A stretch of DNA of 64,000 nt from Rhodospirillaceae bacterium (GCA_016712715.1 JADJQM010000003.1:1050022-1114021), one strand, 5' to 3'. Shown: positions 25,099-34,230, counted from the first letter of the stretch. The notes: generated by a model from the letters alone, not told the origin. A program made the numbers and translations.

Positions 25099-26112
25099 TT
25101 ATCCTGCGGCATGCCGGTTATAGGCCGAATAGCGGCCGGTCACATGATGTTCAAGCTGGCGTTCGATGTCCGCAAGCAGGCTCGAGGCGCCGATGCGGAA
25201 GAGATTGGGCTCCAGCCAAGGGCGCCCCAATTCCTCCTTCATCAGGAACTGGTAGTTGAGCACATCCTTCGCCGCTGAAATGCCACCGGCCGGCTTGTAG
25301 CCGATCTTGAAGCCGGTGCGTTCCTGATACTCGCGGATCATGCGGATCATGATGAGGGTCACCAGCAAGGTGGCGTTGACGCCTTCCTTGCCGGTCGAGG
25401 TCTTGATGAAATCGGCGCCCGCCATCATGCAGACCAGCGACGCCCGCGCCACGTTGCGCATGGTCTTCAAATCGCCGGTCGCGAGAATGGCCTTCACATG
25501 CGCTGGCCCACAGGCCGCGCGGAAGTCGCGCATCTCGTCATAGAGCGCCTGCCAATTGCCGGTCAGCACATGTTCGCGGGTGATGACGATGTCGATTTCC
25601 TGCGCCCCGTCTTTGACCGACGCCTCGATTTCCTTGAGCTTGATGTCATGGGGCACCAGGCCCGCCGGGAATCCTGTGGACACCGCCGCCACCGGAATAC
25701 CCGATCCGGCAAGCGCTTCGACGGCCGTCGCCACGAAGCGGTGATAGACGCAGACCGCCCCCGTGGTAAGGCCGCGATCAGCCATGCCGAGCGCCTGCAA
25801 AATGTCGGCGCGCACCGGCGACTTCGCCTTGGCGCAGAGCCGCTGCACACGCGCAACGGTGTCGTCGCCGTTCAAGGTGGTGAGGTCGATGCAGGTGATG
25901 GCCTTCAGCAGCCAGGCCGCCTGGGCGTCCTTCTTCACAGTGCGGCGGCCAGGCAGGCTTGCCACGCGCCGTTCGGCGGCGGAAAGGTTGACCCGCACGC
26001 CCTGTACCCAGCCGAGATCGAGCGGCATCGCCACATTACGCGCCACATCATTGTGTCCCGCGCCATGAACCGCCTGGGACCCACCGATGGGCGCGATCTT
26101 GAGATCAGCCAT
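25099..26112 (-). CDS. deoC: Deoxyribose-phosphate aldolase
   Basis: DeoC cleaves 2-deoxyribose-5-phosphate to acetaldehyde and glyceraldehyde-3-phosphate. The 337-residue protein is of the longer class. The Schiff-base Lys is in ADFIKTSTGKEGVN, the second active-site Lys is in GYKPAGGIS, and the VKAILATGDL strand is present. The ATG at 26112 begins MADLKIAPIGG; the frame is open further upstream but that part has no family sequence. The dehydrogenase gene starts 4 bases after the deoC stop, so the two are tightly coupled. Confidence 0.94.
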   Translation of the reverse strand: MADLKIAPIGGSQAVHGAGHNDVARNVAMPLDLGWVQGVRVNLSAAERRVASLPGRRTVKKDAQAAWLLKAITCIDLTTLNGDDTVARVQRLCAKAKSPVRADILQALGMADRGLTTGAVCVYHRFVATAVEALAGSGIPVAAVSTGFPAGLVPHDIKLKEIEASVKDGAQEIDIVITREHVLTGNWQALYDEMRDFRAACGPAHVKAILATGDLKTMRNVARASLVCMMAGADFIKTSTGKEGVNATLLVTLIMIRMIREYQERTGFKIGYKPAGGISAAKDVLNYQFLMKEELGRPWLEPNLFRIGASSLLADIERQLEHHVTGRYSAYNRHAAG

Positions 26113-26301
26113 GCCGACACCGTTTGCGAAGAGCGCGGGGCAAGCGGCAGACGAAAGGTGTCCGGCAGACCCTAAGGCCAGCCTGGCGGTTTCCTCCCAT
26201 CCGACGCGTCGTTTTCCGGCGCTTGTTATCATTCTACCAAAATCTGATCGCTTTATGACATCGAGCCGGCAACCCGTCAAGCCTCGGCTCCTGCCCTTTT
26301 C

Positions 26302-27024
26302 TCAGGCTTCGGGCACCTTTCCCCCGTCTTCGGTGATGATCGAGCGGAAATCGGAGAGTCGCGCAAAATAGGCCGGCTTGATGGTGCCGAACTTGCTCGC
26401 ATCCACCACCAGATGGCTCTCCTGGGCGCTGGCGATCGCCTTCTGCTTGATCGGCACCTCATGGAAATGTGAGCAGCTGGCACCGCGCTCCACGGCGACG
26501 CCTCCGGCCGAGATGAACGCCTTGTTGATGCCGAACCGCCCCAGCGGCTCCAGCCAGTCGCCACTGGAAAAGGTGGCCGAGGCAGGGTGATAAATCCCTC
26601 CCAGCATGATCATCCTGATGTGCGGTTTTTGCGCCAGTCGCTCCGCCACGTTCAATGAGTAACAGATCACAGTGACGTTCAGTTCCTCCGGTATTTGCTG
26701 GGCCAGATGATCGAGCGTCGAGCCACAATCGATGAACACGGTATCGTCCGGCTTGATCAGTTTGAGGGCATGGGCGCAGGCGCCGGCCTTTGCATTGGCA
26801 TGGCTGTCCGCCTCGCGGCCGAGTTCATAGCCGCCGGCGATGTCGTCGGCGCTGACGATATGGCCGCCCAGATAAGCAAAGCGGTCGGGCATGGCGCCGA
26901 CATCGCGCCGCACCGTCATCTCCGAAACACCGAGCAGTGCCGCCGCATCGCGCAGATGCAGCACGCCGCGCCGGGCCAGGGCGTCGGCCAGTGCGTTCGC
27001 ACGCTCTGTCTTGCGGGTCGACAT
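26302..27024 (-). CDS. DeoR-family transcriptional regulator
   Basis: A 240-residue DeoR-type regulator. The N-terminal helix-turn-helix is RRGVLHLRDAAALLGVSEMTVRRDV, and the C-terminal sugar-phosphate-sensing domain has DDTVFIDCGSTLDHLAQQIP and DASKFGTIKPAYFARL. The ATG at 27024 (MSTRKTERANALAD) is used; the open frame upstream of it is Cys/Pro-rich and unlikely. It is first in the operon, 189 bases before deoC, and probably represses the operon until a sugar phosphate, plausibly deoxyribose-5-phosphate, accumulates. Confidence 0.9.
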   Translation of the reverse strand: MSTRKTERANALADALARRGVLHLRDAAALLGVSEMTVRRDVGAMPDRFAYLGGHIVSADDIAGGYELGREADSHANAKAGACAHALKLIKPDDTVFIDCGSTLDHLAQQIPEELNVTVICYSLNVAERLAQKPHIRMIMLGGIYHPASATFSSGDWLEPLGRFGINKAFISAGGVAVERGASCSHFHEVPIKQKAIASAQESHLVVDASKFGTIKPAYFARLSDFRSIITEDGGKVPEA

Positions 27025-27136
27025 GGATGCGGCAACTCCCTGGCGGCTTGGCACCCGATTGCAGCCGCCTTGGCGGCGGTTCTCGCATGGGCACACCGGG
27101 CAACATGCGCCGCCTTGCGCCGGAGCGTCAATCCAA

Positions 27137-27158
27137 AAATGTGAGATTTTTAACATTT
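27137..27158 (-). promoter_or_regulatory. Possible DeoR-type operator
   Basis: AAATGT at 27137-27142 and ACATTT at 27153-27158 form an inverted repeat with a 10-base A/T-rich spacer, 113 bases before the regulator start and within the 209-base divergent gap. It is the only symmetrical A/T-rich element there. Binding by the adjacent regulator is a guess from position. Confidence 0.3.
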
Positions 27159-27233
27159 CAGTCGAATAGGGCCGAACAGGGGAACCAACGCCCCCGGCAC
27201 CAGTTGGCTTTTCATCAGAAAAGGAGATGCACT

Positions 27234-27410
27234 ATGGCTGAACGACCCAAGGTTGCTGCCTATCGCAAAACCCTGAACGACCTCGCCAAGGCTGGCCCCA
27301 AGGATCAGAACGACCTCGAGGGCAAGGCTGCGAAGCTCGGTCTCGAAATCCAGGGGGAAGAAAGCAAGGCCGCGCCGCGCCCGACGCCCCGCCCTGCCAA
27401 GGCCGGCTAG
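27234..27410 (+). CDS. Small charged protein of unknown function
   Basis: A 58-residue protein preceded by an AAGGAG site eight bases from its ATG. It is rich in Lys and Ala with no hydrophobic segment; the first 45 residues look helical (KTLNDLAKAGPKDQNDL and so on) and the end is Pro/Ala/Lys-rich. I do not recognise it. It stands alone between the divergent DeoR-type regulator and a convergent membrane protein gene. The good ribosome-binding site is the main reason to call it. Confidence 0.5.
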   Translation: MAERPKVAAYRKTLNDLAKAGPKDQNDLEGKAAKLGLEIQGEESKAAPRPTPRPAKAG

Positions 27411-27446
27411 CCTCAAGGAAGGCCACGGTATCGCGCAAACACAACG

Positions 27447-28109
27447 CTAGCTGAACAGGCGCCGCTGTTTCGCCTGCGGCGGTGAAAACAGCCAGCGCAG
27501 GAGGAAATGCGTCGGCCACAGGATCACGACCGGCAGCGCCACCAGCATGAGCGCGAAAAACATATTCGCCGGCATCCAATCCTGGGGTGCCGCATCGCCC
27601 AGGCCATAGACGTAGTTGACATTGACCGGCAGGCCCGGATTGCCGGCCGGCGCCGGGGGTGGCGGCACATAAAGATAGCTCACCACCATCAGCACGGTCG
27701 CCAGCGGCCACCACAGCCAGATCGCCCGCCGGTCATAGCCGAAACGCCAGACCAGGTAGAGCAGCAGCGGCAGCCAGAAATGAAACAATGACAGGAAGCG
27801 CGTGAACAGCGGCAACCCATCGTCAAACATATAGGCGGTCATGCCGGTAAGCGGCAGGCCGACGGCACTGCCGATGAAATCCGCCATCCAGACGGCCTGC
27901 GGCAGCAGGATGCCGACGGCACCGGCGGATACCCACAACGCATTGCCGGACCACAGGCCAATGACGGTGAGCAGCAACGCGACGTCGCAGAAATAGAGAA
28001 AGTTCGTAGGCCCATAATCCACCAGATAGACGGGCACCAGAACGGCCACAAACAGGCTGTAGCCAACCTTGAGCCAGAGTGGCGCCGTGGATCGGGGCAG
28101 ATGACGCAT
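27447..28109 (-). CDS. Integral membrane protein of unknown function
   Basis: A 220-residue protein with about six or seven membrane helices. It begins MRHLPRSTAPLWLKVGYSLFV and has the motif YGPTNFLYFCDVALLLT, WMADFIGSAVG and a proline-rich loop (VPPPPAPAGNPG). The frame stays open far upstream, opposite the MFS gene, but that is a shadow. I know of similar uncharacterised membrane proteins but no function. It is divergent from the MFS gene with 126 bases between starts. Confidence 0.7.
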   Translation of the reverse strand: MRHLPRSTAPLWLKVGYSLFVAVLVPVYLVDYGPTNFLYFCDVALLLTVIGLWSGNALWVSAGAVGILLPQAVWMADFIGSAVGLPLTGMTAYMFDDGLPLFTRFLSLFHFWLPLLLYLVWRFGYDRRAIWLWWPLATVLMVVSYLYVPPPPAPAGNPGLPVNVNYVYGLGDAAPQDWMPANMFFALMLVALPVVILWPTHFLLRWLFSPPQAKQRRLFS

Positions 28110-28235
28110 GCGATCGCTGACTTTCGCTAAGGGTGCGCGGAATGGGGACTTCCGCCAACGCGGCCAATAGACCACAATACGCGCCAACCGGCTTCGTTCC
28201 CTCTCCGCCGGCATCGACAGATCGAGTTCCCCGTG

Positions 28236-29480
28236 ATGACCGCCAAGCCCACCATGATCTCTGTGCTGCGCAACAGGGATTTCCTGTTCCTGGAAACCAA
28301 CGCCTTCTTCTCCACGCTGGCGGCCGAGATTCTGACCGTGTCGGTCGCCTGGATGATCTACGATATCTCGCGCGATCCGTTCGATCTCGGCCTTGTCGGC
28401 CTGGTGCAGTTCCTGCCCGTGCTGTTCCTTGTCATGCTGACCGGCACCTTTGCCGACAAATACTCCCGCCGCCGCATCATCGCCATCTGCATGCTGGTCG
28501 ATTTTGTAGCGATCCTCGGCATCACCCTCGTGGCCGTGAAGGGCACGTCGCAAATCTGGCCGATCCTCGCTTTGCTCGCCCTGCTCGGTGCCGGCCGCGC
28601 CTTTCTGACGCCGGCCTCGCGCGCCCTCGCGCCCACCGTGGTGAAGCGCGAGGAGATCGGTGCCGCCATCAGTTGCTCGACCGCCATCTGGCAGTTCTGC
28701 TCCATCGCCGGTCCGGCCATCGGTGGCTTGCTCTATGGCATCTCGCCGCTTGTGGCCTATGTGACCGCCTTGGTGATGGTCGCCATCGCCCTGCTGGCGA
28801 GCCTCTTCATCCGCCCGGTGCCGCAGCAGCCGATGGAAGAAGGCAATGTGCTGCAATCCCTCATGGGCGGCTTCCGCTACATGAAGGAAGAAAAGATCGT
28901 GCTGGGTGCCACGACCCTCGATCTGTTCGCGGTCCTCTTCGGGACCACTGTCGTGCTGCTGCCGATCTATGCCCGCGATATCCTGGTGGCGGGGCCGTTT
29001 GAACTGGGCGTGCTGCGCGCCGCCATCGGCGTCGGCGCCCTTGCGATGGCACTTTATCTCGGCATCTATCCGGTGCGCCGCAAGGCCGGCCACATCATGT
29101 TCGCTGCCGTCCTCATCTTCGGCCTCGGCACCATCGTCTTTGCGCTCTCCGACGTCCTCATTCTCACCGTGGCGGCCTTGGCCATCATGGGTGCTGCCGA
29201 CATGGTCAGCGTCTATATCCGCGAAGTGCTGATGCAGCTGTGGACGCCGGACCAGCTGCGCGGCCGCGTCAATGCGGTGAATTCCGTGCTGGTCAACGCC
29301 TCCAACGAACTCGGTGCCTTCCGCGCCGGCAGTGCCGCCGGGCTCATCGGCACGGTTCCCGCGGCTTTCCTGGGCGGGCTCAGCATCCTGGTCATCACCT
29401 TGCTGTGGATGCGCTGGTTCCCCAAACTGCGCCGCGCCGATGATCTTTCCGGCGCGGAAGCCGACAAGGATCTCGCCTAA
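28236..29480 (+). CDS. MFS transporter (MFS_3 / EntS-like)
   Basis: A 414-residue major-facilitator protein with about twelve membrane helices. The loop 2-3 signature is GTFADKYSRRRII, and the family pattern LTPASRALAPTVVKREEIGAA and GGFRYMKEEKIVLGAT places it in the MFS_3 group, mostly drug or siderophore exporters. The substrate is not predictable. ATG 28236 is used; a GTG three bases upstream is in frame. It converges on aguA with a 3-base gap. Confidence 0.88.
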   Translation: MTAKPTMISVLRNRDFLFLETNAFFSTLAAEILTVSVAWMIYDISRDPFDLGLVGLVQFLPVLFLVMLTGTFADKYSRRRIIAICMLVDFVAILGITLVAVKGTSQIWPILALLALLGAGRAFLTPASRALAPTVVKREEIGAAISCSTAIWQFCSIAGPAIGGLLYGISPLVAYVTALVMVAIALLASLFIRPVPQQPMEEGNVLQSLMGGFRYMKEEKIVLGATTLDLFAVLFGTTVVLLPIYARDILVAGPFELGVLRAAIGVGALAMALYLGIYPVRRKAGHIMFAAVLIFGLGTIVFALSDVLILTVAALAIMGAADMVSVYIREVLMQLWTPDQLRGRVNAVNSVLVNASNELGAFRAGSAAGLIGTVPAAFLGGLSILVITLLWMRWFPKLRRADDLSGAEADKDLA

Positions 29481-29483
29481 CCG

Positions 29484-30497
29484 TCATGCAGGCAATTGCT
29501 GCGTGATGCAATGGATGCCGCCGCCGCCTGAGGCGATGGTCGAAATATCGACCTGCACCACCTCGCGATCGGGGAAAGCGGCCATGATCGCCTCCTTGGC
29601 CGCCGCATCTTCCTTCACGCCGAAGCTCGGCATGATGACGGCCCCATTGGCGATGTAGAAGTTAACGTAGGAAGTTGAATAGCCCCAGCCCTGCGCCGTG
29701 CCGCGCCCGGTATCCGGCGCTTCCCTTACATAGAGGAACTGCAGGGCGCGGCCCTCGGCATCGGTCTGGCCCTCAAGGGCGCGCTGGTTCTTTTCCGTGA
29801 CCGCGCGCATTTCCGCCCGGCTGGATGCGCTGGTCTCGAACAGCACAACGCCCGGCCGCACGAAACAGGCGATGCCGTCGATATGGCCGTCCGTGCCCTT
29901 CTCGTAAGGGTTACCCGGCAGCCAGATGGTTTTCGTGATGCCGAGGGTGCGCGCAAACTCCGCCTCGGCCGTTTCGCGGGTGATGCCGGGATTGCGGTTC
30001 TTGTTGAAGACCACCGTCTCGGTGGTGAGCAGCGTGCCCCGGCCGTCGACATGAAGCGCGCCGCCTTCCATCGCAAGCGCCGAATTCACCACCGGCACCG
30101 CCAGATGCATGGCAATGCCGCGACCCACCAGCGCATCGAGGGCGAAATCCGGGCTGTATTCGCCCCAGCCGTTGAAGCGCCAGGTCACCGCGGCGACTTT
30201 GCCATCGGCACTCTTCGCGAAGCTCGGCCCGCTGTCGCGCAGCCATGGTTCGTTGAGCGGCACCGGCAGCAGCTCGATGCCGCTGCCAAGCTGGTCGCGG
30301 GCGCCGGCGAGATCGGCTGGATTGACCAGCATGGTCAGCTTCTCGAATCGGCTGATGGCATGGGCCACGGCGGCATAGTCCCGCCGCACGAGAGCGAGGT
30401 CGGCTGACCAGGATTCGGCATTGCCCGGCCACCCCATGAAACAGCCGGCATGGGGTTCCCATTCCGCCGGCATCCGAACTACATCGAAATTGCTCAT
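29484..30497 (-). CDS. aguA: Agmatine deiminase
   Basis: AguA hydrolyses agmatine to N-carbamoylputrescine and ammonia. The 337-residue protein has the peptidylarginine-deiminase-fold motifs: WLRDSGPSF, MEGGALHVDG, GTDGHIDGIACF with the catalytic His, and the nucleophile C330 in GGGGIHCITQQ. The ATG at 30497 gives MSNFDVVRMPAEWEPH, the family start. It is divergent from the LysR gene and from aguB beyond it, which supplies the next enzyme. Confidence 0.95.
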   Translation of the reverse strand: MSNFDVVRMPAEWEPHAGCFMGWPGNAESWSADLALVRRDYAAVAHAISRFEKLTMLVNPADLAGARDQLGSGIELLPVPLNEPWLRDSGPSFAKSADGKVAAVTWRFNGWGEYSPDFALDALVGRGIAMHLAVPVVNSALAMEGGALHVDGRGTLLTTETVVFNKNRNPGITRETAEAEFARTLGITKTIWLPGNPYEKGTDGHIDGIACFVRPGVVLFETSASSRAEMRAVTEKNQRALEGQTDAEGRALQFLYVREAPDTGRGTAQGWGYSTSYVNFYIANGAVIMPSFGVKEDAAAKEAIMAAFPDREVVQVDISTIASGGGGIHCITQQLPA

Positions 30498-30607
30498 GCC
30501 AATCTCCGTTCTGTTGCCGCTTGAATTCTTCGATTTCATCTGATTATACTGGCTAAGTTATTGATATCTCAAACGCAGAATCTTTATCATTCTAATCGAA
30601 ATTGCTC

Positions 30608-31550
30608 ATGTCAAACCCGAGAAACCTGTTGCCTTCCATGCGCGCCCTCGCTGCTTTCTCGGCGGCGTCGCGGCTTGGCAGCTTTTCGAAAGCGGGCGAC
30701 GAGCTTGGCATGACCCAATCCGCCATCAGCCACCAGATCCGCATGCTGGAAGACCAGTTGGGCCAGCCCTTGTTCAACCGGCTGCACCGGAATGCCGTGC
30801 TGACCGATGCCGGGCGCGATCTGGAAATCACGACCCGCGACTGTTTCGAGCGGCTTGAACTGGGGTTGAAACGGCTGGAACAGTACCGCAAGCCCAACCA
30901 GGTCATCGTCTACACGCGGCCCGATTTCGCCACCCATTGGCTGATCCCGCGCCTGCCGCGCCTCAAGGCAGCGCATCCCGAGATCGACATCTGGCTGTTC
31001 TCCAACGAGCAGACCTTCGAGCCGGTGCGTGGCGAAATTCATCTCGCCATCCTGCCGGCGAATAACGACCTCCAAGGCCTGGAATGCCGCCATCTCTTTC
31101 CCGACCTGCTGACGCCGCTTTGCGCGCCCGCCTTGGCGCCGATCAACTCGGTCAACGATCTGCTGCAGCGGCCGTTGCTGCATGACGAGCGGCGCGAAGA
31201 CCGGGCCAAGCTGGCTGACAGCGGTTGGATCGCCGGAGACCGCCACGGTCCGCGGCTATAATTTCGGCGATTCAGGAGCACTTGTTGCCGCGGCACGCCA
31301 AGGCATCGGCGTCGCGCTCGGCAGCCTCGTGCTGGCCGGCGACGATCTCCACGCCGGGCGCCTGCTGGCACCCTTGCGCACCGCCATTCCCGCCGCCGAT
31401 TGGGTGGTGGCAATGACCGCGGGTGCCCTGGCCAAGCCCAAGATCCAATTGTTCCTCGACTGGCTCGACCAGGAAGCCAGAATCACCCGCGCCGATCTTG
31501 CCCCCTGGGCACTAGACGCAGCGCCACCTCATGCCATCCGGGAGCCATGA
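30608..31550 (+). pseudogene. LysR-family regulator, interrupted by a 1-base insertion
   Basis: A GcvA-like LysR regulator that would be 313 residues. The helix-turn-helix is intact (FSAASRLGSFSKAGDELGMTQSAISHQI). The frame breaks near 31203-31205: after LLHDERRED the first frame runs into a stop at 31261, while the family sequence (SWLTAVG, then GYNFGDSGALVAAARQGIGVALG) continues one base on to 31550. Deleting one G from the GGG at 31203-31205 joins them. If real, the effector-binding domain is cut short. Its end overlaps the region before aguB, so it likely regulates aguA and aguB. Confidence 0.82.
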
Positions 31551-31552
31551 TC

Positions 31553-32452
31553 ATGTCACGCCAGATCACCCTTGCCGCTTTGCAGACACATCACGATTGG
31601 AACGAGGCCGCGACCGTGGCGCGTGTCCTTGGCCTCGCCCACCGCGCCGCCGATCAGGGCGCCAGGCTCATCCTGCCATCGGAACTTTTCGAGGCACCCT
31701 ATTTCTGCAAGACCGACAATCCGCGCTACCGGGACCTCGCCCGTCCCGCCAAGGATCATCCGACCATCGCCCTGTTCCAGGATTTCGCCCGGGCGCGCCA
31801 GGTGGTAGTGCCGGTCTCCTTCTACGAACGTACCGAGGAGGCGCTCTACAATTCGGTGGCGGTGGTCGATGCCGATGGCTCGGTGCTGGGCATCTATCGC
31901 AAGTCGCACATCCCGCAATTCCCCGGCTACCGGGAGAACGCCTTCTTCGCCCCCAGCCAGGAGGGCCCCAAGGTCTGGACGACGCGCTACCTCAAGCTTG
32001 GTGTCGGCATCTGCTGGGATCAATGGTTCCCGGAACTGGCGCGCATGATGGCGCTGATGGGCGCCGAATTGCTGGTCTATCCCACCGCCATCGGCAGCGA
32101 GATCGCCGCCGACATGTGGGACAGCCGTGATCACTGGCAGACCGTGATGCGCGGCAATGCCGGCGCCAATCTGGTGCCTTTGATGGCCGCCAACCGGACC
32201 GGCTCCGAAACCGATGACGGCATCACGCTTGATTTCTATGGCTCGTCCTTCATCTGCGATCATCTGGGTGCCATGATCACGAGCGGCTCGCGCGACCGCG
32301 AAGAGGTCGTCATCGGCACGGTCAATCTCGACCAGGCGCAGAAGGCGCGCGACTATTGGGGCGTCTTCCAGACACGCCGGCCGGAAATCTATCCACCGCT
32401 GAGCGGGATCCCGGCCGGTCCGCCACCCGTGGCCGCGGCTAGATCAGCTTGA
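31553..32452 (+). CDS. aguB: N-carbamoylputrescine amidase
   Basis: AguB hydrolyses N-carbamoylputrescine to putrescine, carbon dioxide and ammonia. The 299-residue nitrilase-superfamily protein has the catalytic triad E44 (LPSELFEAPYFC), K117 (YRKSHIPQFPGY) and C154 (GICWDQWFPE), all in the family's usual contexts. ATG 31553 is preferred because GGGAG lies eight bases upstream; an ATG at 31547 overlaps the LysR stop. With aguA it completes the arginine-decarboxylase route to putrescine. Confidence 0.94.
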   Translation: MSRQITLAALQTHHDWNEAATVARVLGLAHRAADQGARLILPSELFEAPYFCKTDNPRYRDLARPAKDHPTIALFQDFARARQVVVPVSFYERTEEALYNSVAVVDADGSVLGIYRKSHIPQFPGYRENAFFAPSQEGPKVWTTRYLKLGVGICWDQWFPELARMMALMGAELLVYPTAIGSEIAADMWDSRDHWQTVMRGNAGANLVPLMAANRTGSETDDGITLDFYGSSFICDHLGAMITSGSRDREEVVIGTVNLDQAQKARDYWGVFQTRRPEIYPPLSGIPAGPPPVAAARSA

Positions 32453-32903
32453 AGCAGTTGACCACCACGATGCCGGGGCGTGGATAGTCGACGCTGCCGG
32501 TGAAGACCCACCGGTTGAGCCTGTCATGGCGGCCGGTGGGTGCGCGAAAGACCGGCGTACAGCGGCAATAGAGCTCCCACGGCAGGGGATCGAGGCCGCT
32601 TTTCATCCGCGCGCGGCCGGCATCGGTCGGCACCCACAGGCCGCTGTTGTGGATATCGATCACCACGCCATCGTCGCTGCGCAGCTTGTACCTGGCATCG
32701 AGTACGCCGACGCCATCGTGACGCATGAGGAAGTAGTCGGCACCACCCGGCAGCACATCACCCCTTATGTCCGGCCCGGCAAAACTGCCGCCGATGATGG
32801 GGTAGTCGATCCGCTCTCCCGCCGGCACCGGGCCGATACGGCGTTCCGGCCCGATTTCGACCTCCAGTCTCATCACCCACTGCATCGCCAGGTTGGGCAA
32901 CAT
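32439..32903 (-). CDS. DUF3237-family protein
   Basis: A 154-residue protein of the DUF3237 family, predicted as a single beta-barrel-like domain. Typical features are the early V-x-IGP-E-R-RIGPVPAGER block, GGSFAGPDIRGDVLPGGADYFL (start of the block GGSF) and DIHNSGLW. No catalytic role is established to my knowledge. Its ATG overlaps the stop of the serine hydrolase gene by one base, so the two are translationally coupled. Its 3' end overlaps that of aguB on the other strand by 14 bases. Confidence 0.85.
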   Translation of the reverse strand: MLPNLAMQWVMRLEVEIGPERRIGPVPAGERIDYPIIGGSFAGPDIRGDVLPGGADYFLMRHDGVGVLDARYKLRSDDGVVIDIHNSGLWVPTDAGRARMKSGLDPLPWELYCRCTPVFRAPTGRHDRLNRWVFTGSVDYPRPGIVVVNCFKLI

Positions 32904-34183
32904 CAGGCGAAATGCCGCGCCAGCGCCCGCAGCAGGCGAACCGTATCGGCGCCGATCTCCATGTCGGCCACCGGCATTGAGGATTGCTTGACCACCACCA
33001 GTTCGGCCGCGAAGTCGATGAAGATGTATTGGCCGTGAATGCCGCAGGCCATCATCGATCCGCCCTTGCCGCCGTCAGGATTATCGTTGAAGACATACCA
33101 TTGGCTGCGATAGGAGGCACCCGGCGCCCAGGCTGAAAACTCCGCATCCCGCCCGAAGATCGCCGGGTAGCTGCCGCGGGCGATCTTGCGGATGGCGTCC
33201 GCGGGCAGGATCTCTTGGCCATCTGCTTTGCCTTGCCCCAGGATCAGGCGGCCCACCCGTGCGAGATCGCGCAAGGTCGCATTGAAGCCGGCGCCGGTGA
33301 TGGCGCGGCCCCAGGGGTCGGCCGCAAAGCTGCCCTCCCGCTCCATGCCAAGCTTCGACCAGACCATCTCCTCCAGCAGCCGGTCGCTGGATTTGCCGGC
33401 GGCGCGCTCCATGGCCCAGCCCAGCACCTCCGTCACCGCCGTCACGTAATGGAACAGGCCGCCATGCTGGCCACGTTTCTTCAGCGATGGCAAATATTCA
33501 TAGAGCGAGGCGTATTTGCCGAGGCCCTCCGGCGCCGGCAGCAGCGCGCTGGCATAGCCGTAATGCGATGAACTGGAATCGGGATCGTCATATTGCTCGA
33601 CATAGTCGATGCCGACCGCCATATCGAGGATCTGCCGCACGCTGGCATCGCCAAAGGCGCTTGCTGCCAGTTCCGGCACATAGGCAGAGACCACGGCATC
33701 TTCGTCGAGCACCCCTTGATAAATCAGTGTCTCCGCCAGCAAGCCGATGAGCGATTTCGTGACCGAGAACATGATATGGCGCGTGGCTGGCGTCTGGCCG
33801 TTCCAATAGCGCTCATAGACAAGCTTGTCCCTCCGCAGCACCAGGAAGGCATCGGTATGGCTCGCCGCCAGGTGATCACCCAGGCTGTGCCGGACGCCGC
33901 AGACGCTCTCGAACAGGAACGCATCGAGCTCTGCCGGCGCCTCCGGCAGTGGTGCTGGCGGCCGCGTTCCGCAGTCAACCGGGAGCGTCGGCAGCAAGGC
34001 CTGTACATGCTGGAAGCCCCAGCGGTTGAACGGCGCCGCAATCCAGTTCGCCCAGGTGACGCGCGTCTCGGCCGGCGCCGGGAATCCCTGCATCAGCCCA
34101 AGATCCTTCGCTGTCTTTGGCAAGCCCCGTTTTAGGGCCGCATAACTTTCCGCGGCATCAGGTGGCAAATCGGGTGACGACAT
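32903..34183 (-). CDS. Beta-lactamase-fold serine hydrolase
   Basis: A 426-residue member of the beta-lactamase/penicillin-binding-protein-like family (PF00144 type), close in layout to NylB-like esterases and amidases. The nucleophile motif is SVTK in MFSVTKSLIG, with a general-base Tyr probably in HYVTAVTEVLG and a third motif HGQ in CGIHGQYIFID. There is no signal peptide, so it should act in the cytoplasm, which argues against a role in antibiotic resistance. It is coupled to the DUF3237 gene; together they may act on one small molecule. Confidence 0.85.
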   Translation of the reverse strand: MSSPDLPPDAAESYAALKRGLPKTAKDLGLMQGFPAPAETRVTWANWIAAPFNRWGFQHVQALLPTLPVDCGTRPPAPLPEAPAELDAFLFESVCGVRHSLGDHLAASHTDAFLVLRRDKLVYERYWNGQTPATRHIMFSVTKSLIGLLAETLIYQGVLDEDAVVSAYVPELAASAFGDASVRQILDMAVGIDYVEQYDDPDSSSSHYGYASALLPAPEGLGKYASLYEYLPSLKKRGQHGGLFHYVTAVTEVLGWAMERAAGKSSDRLLEEMVWSKLGMEREGSFAADPWGRAITGAGFNATLRDLARVGRLILGQGKADGQEILPADAIRKIARGSYPAIFGRDAEFSAWAPGASYRSQWYVFNDNPDGGKGGSMMACGIHGQYIFIDFAAELVVVKQSSMPVADMEIGADTVRLLRALARHFA

Positions 34184-34230
34184 GATGCTATCCCTTTGAG
34201 CGCTGGAGCGTGAGACGAATTGCCGGCTGT

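Noticed and set aside
27447..29093. A 548-codon minus-strand frame that would extend the membrane protein upstream
   Set aside because: The first 327 codons are opposite the MFS gene and are hydrophilic shadow. Membrane-protein sequence starts only at about 28109.
31547..31552. Earlier ATG for aguB overlapping the LysR stop
   Set aside because: It is only two bases from the GGGAG site, while the ATG at 31553 is eight bases away, the normal distance.
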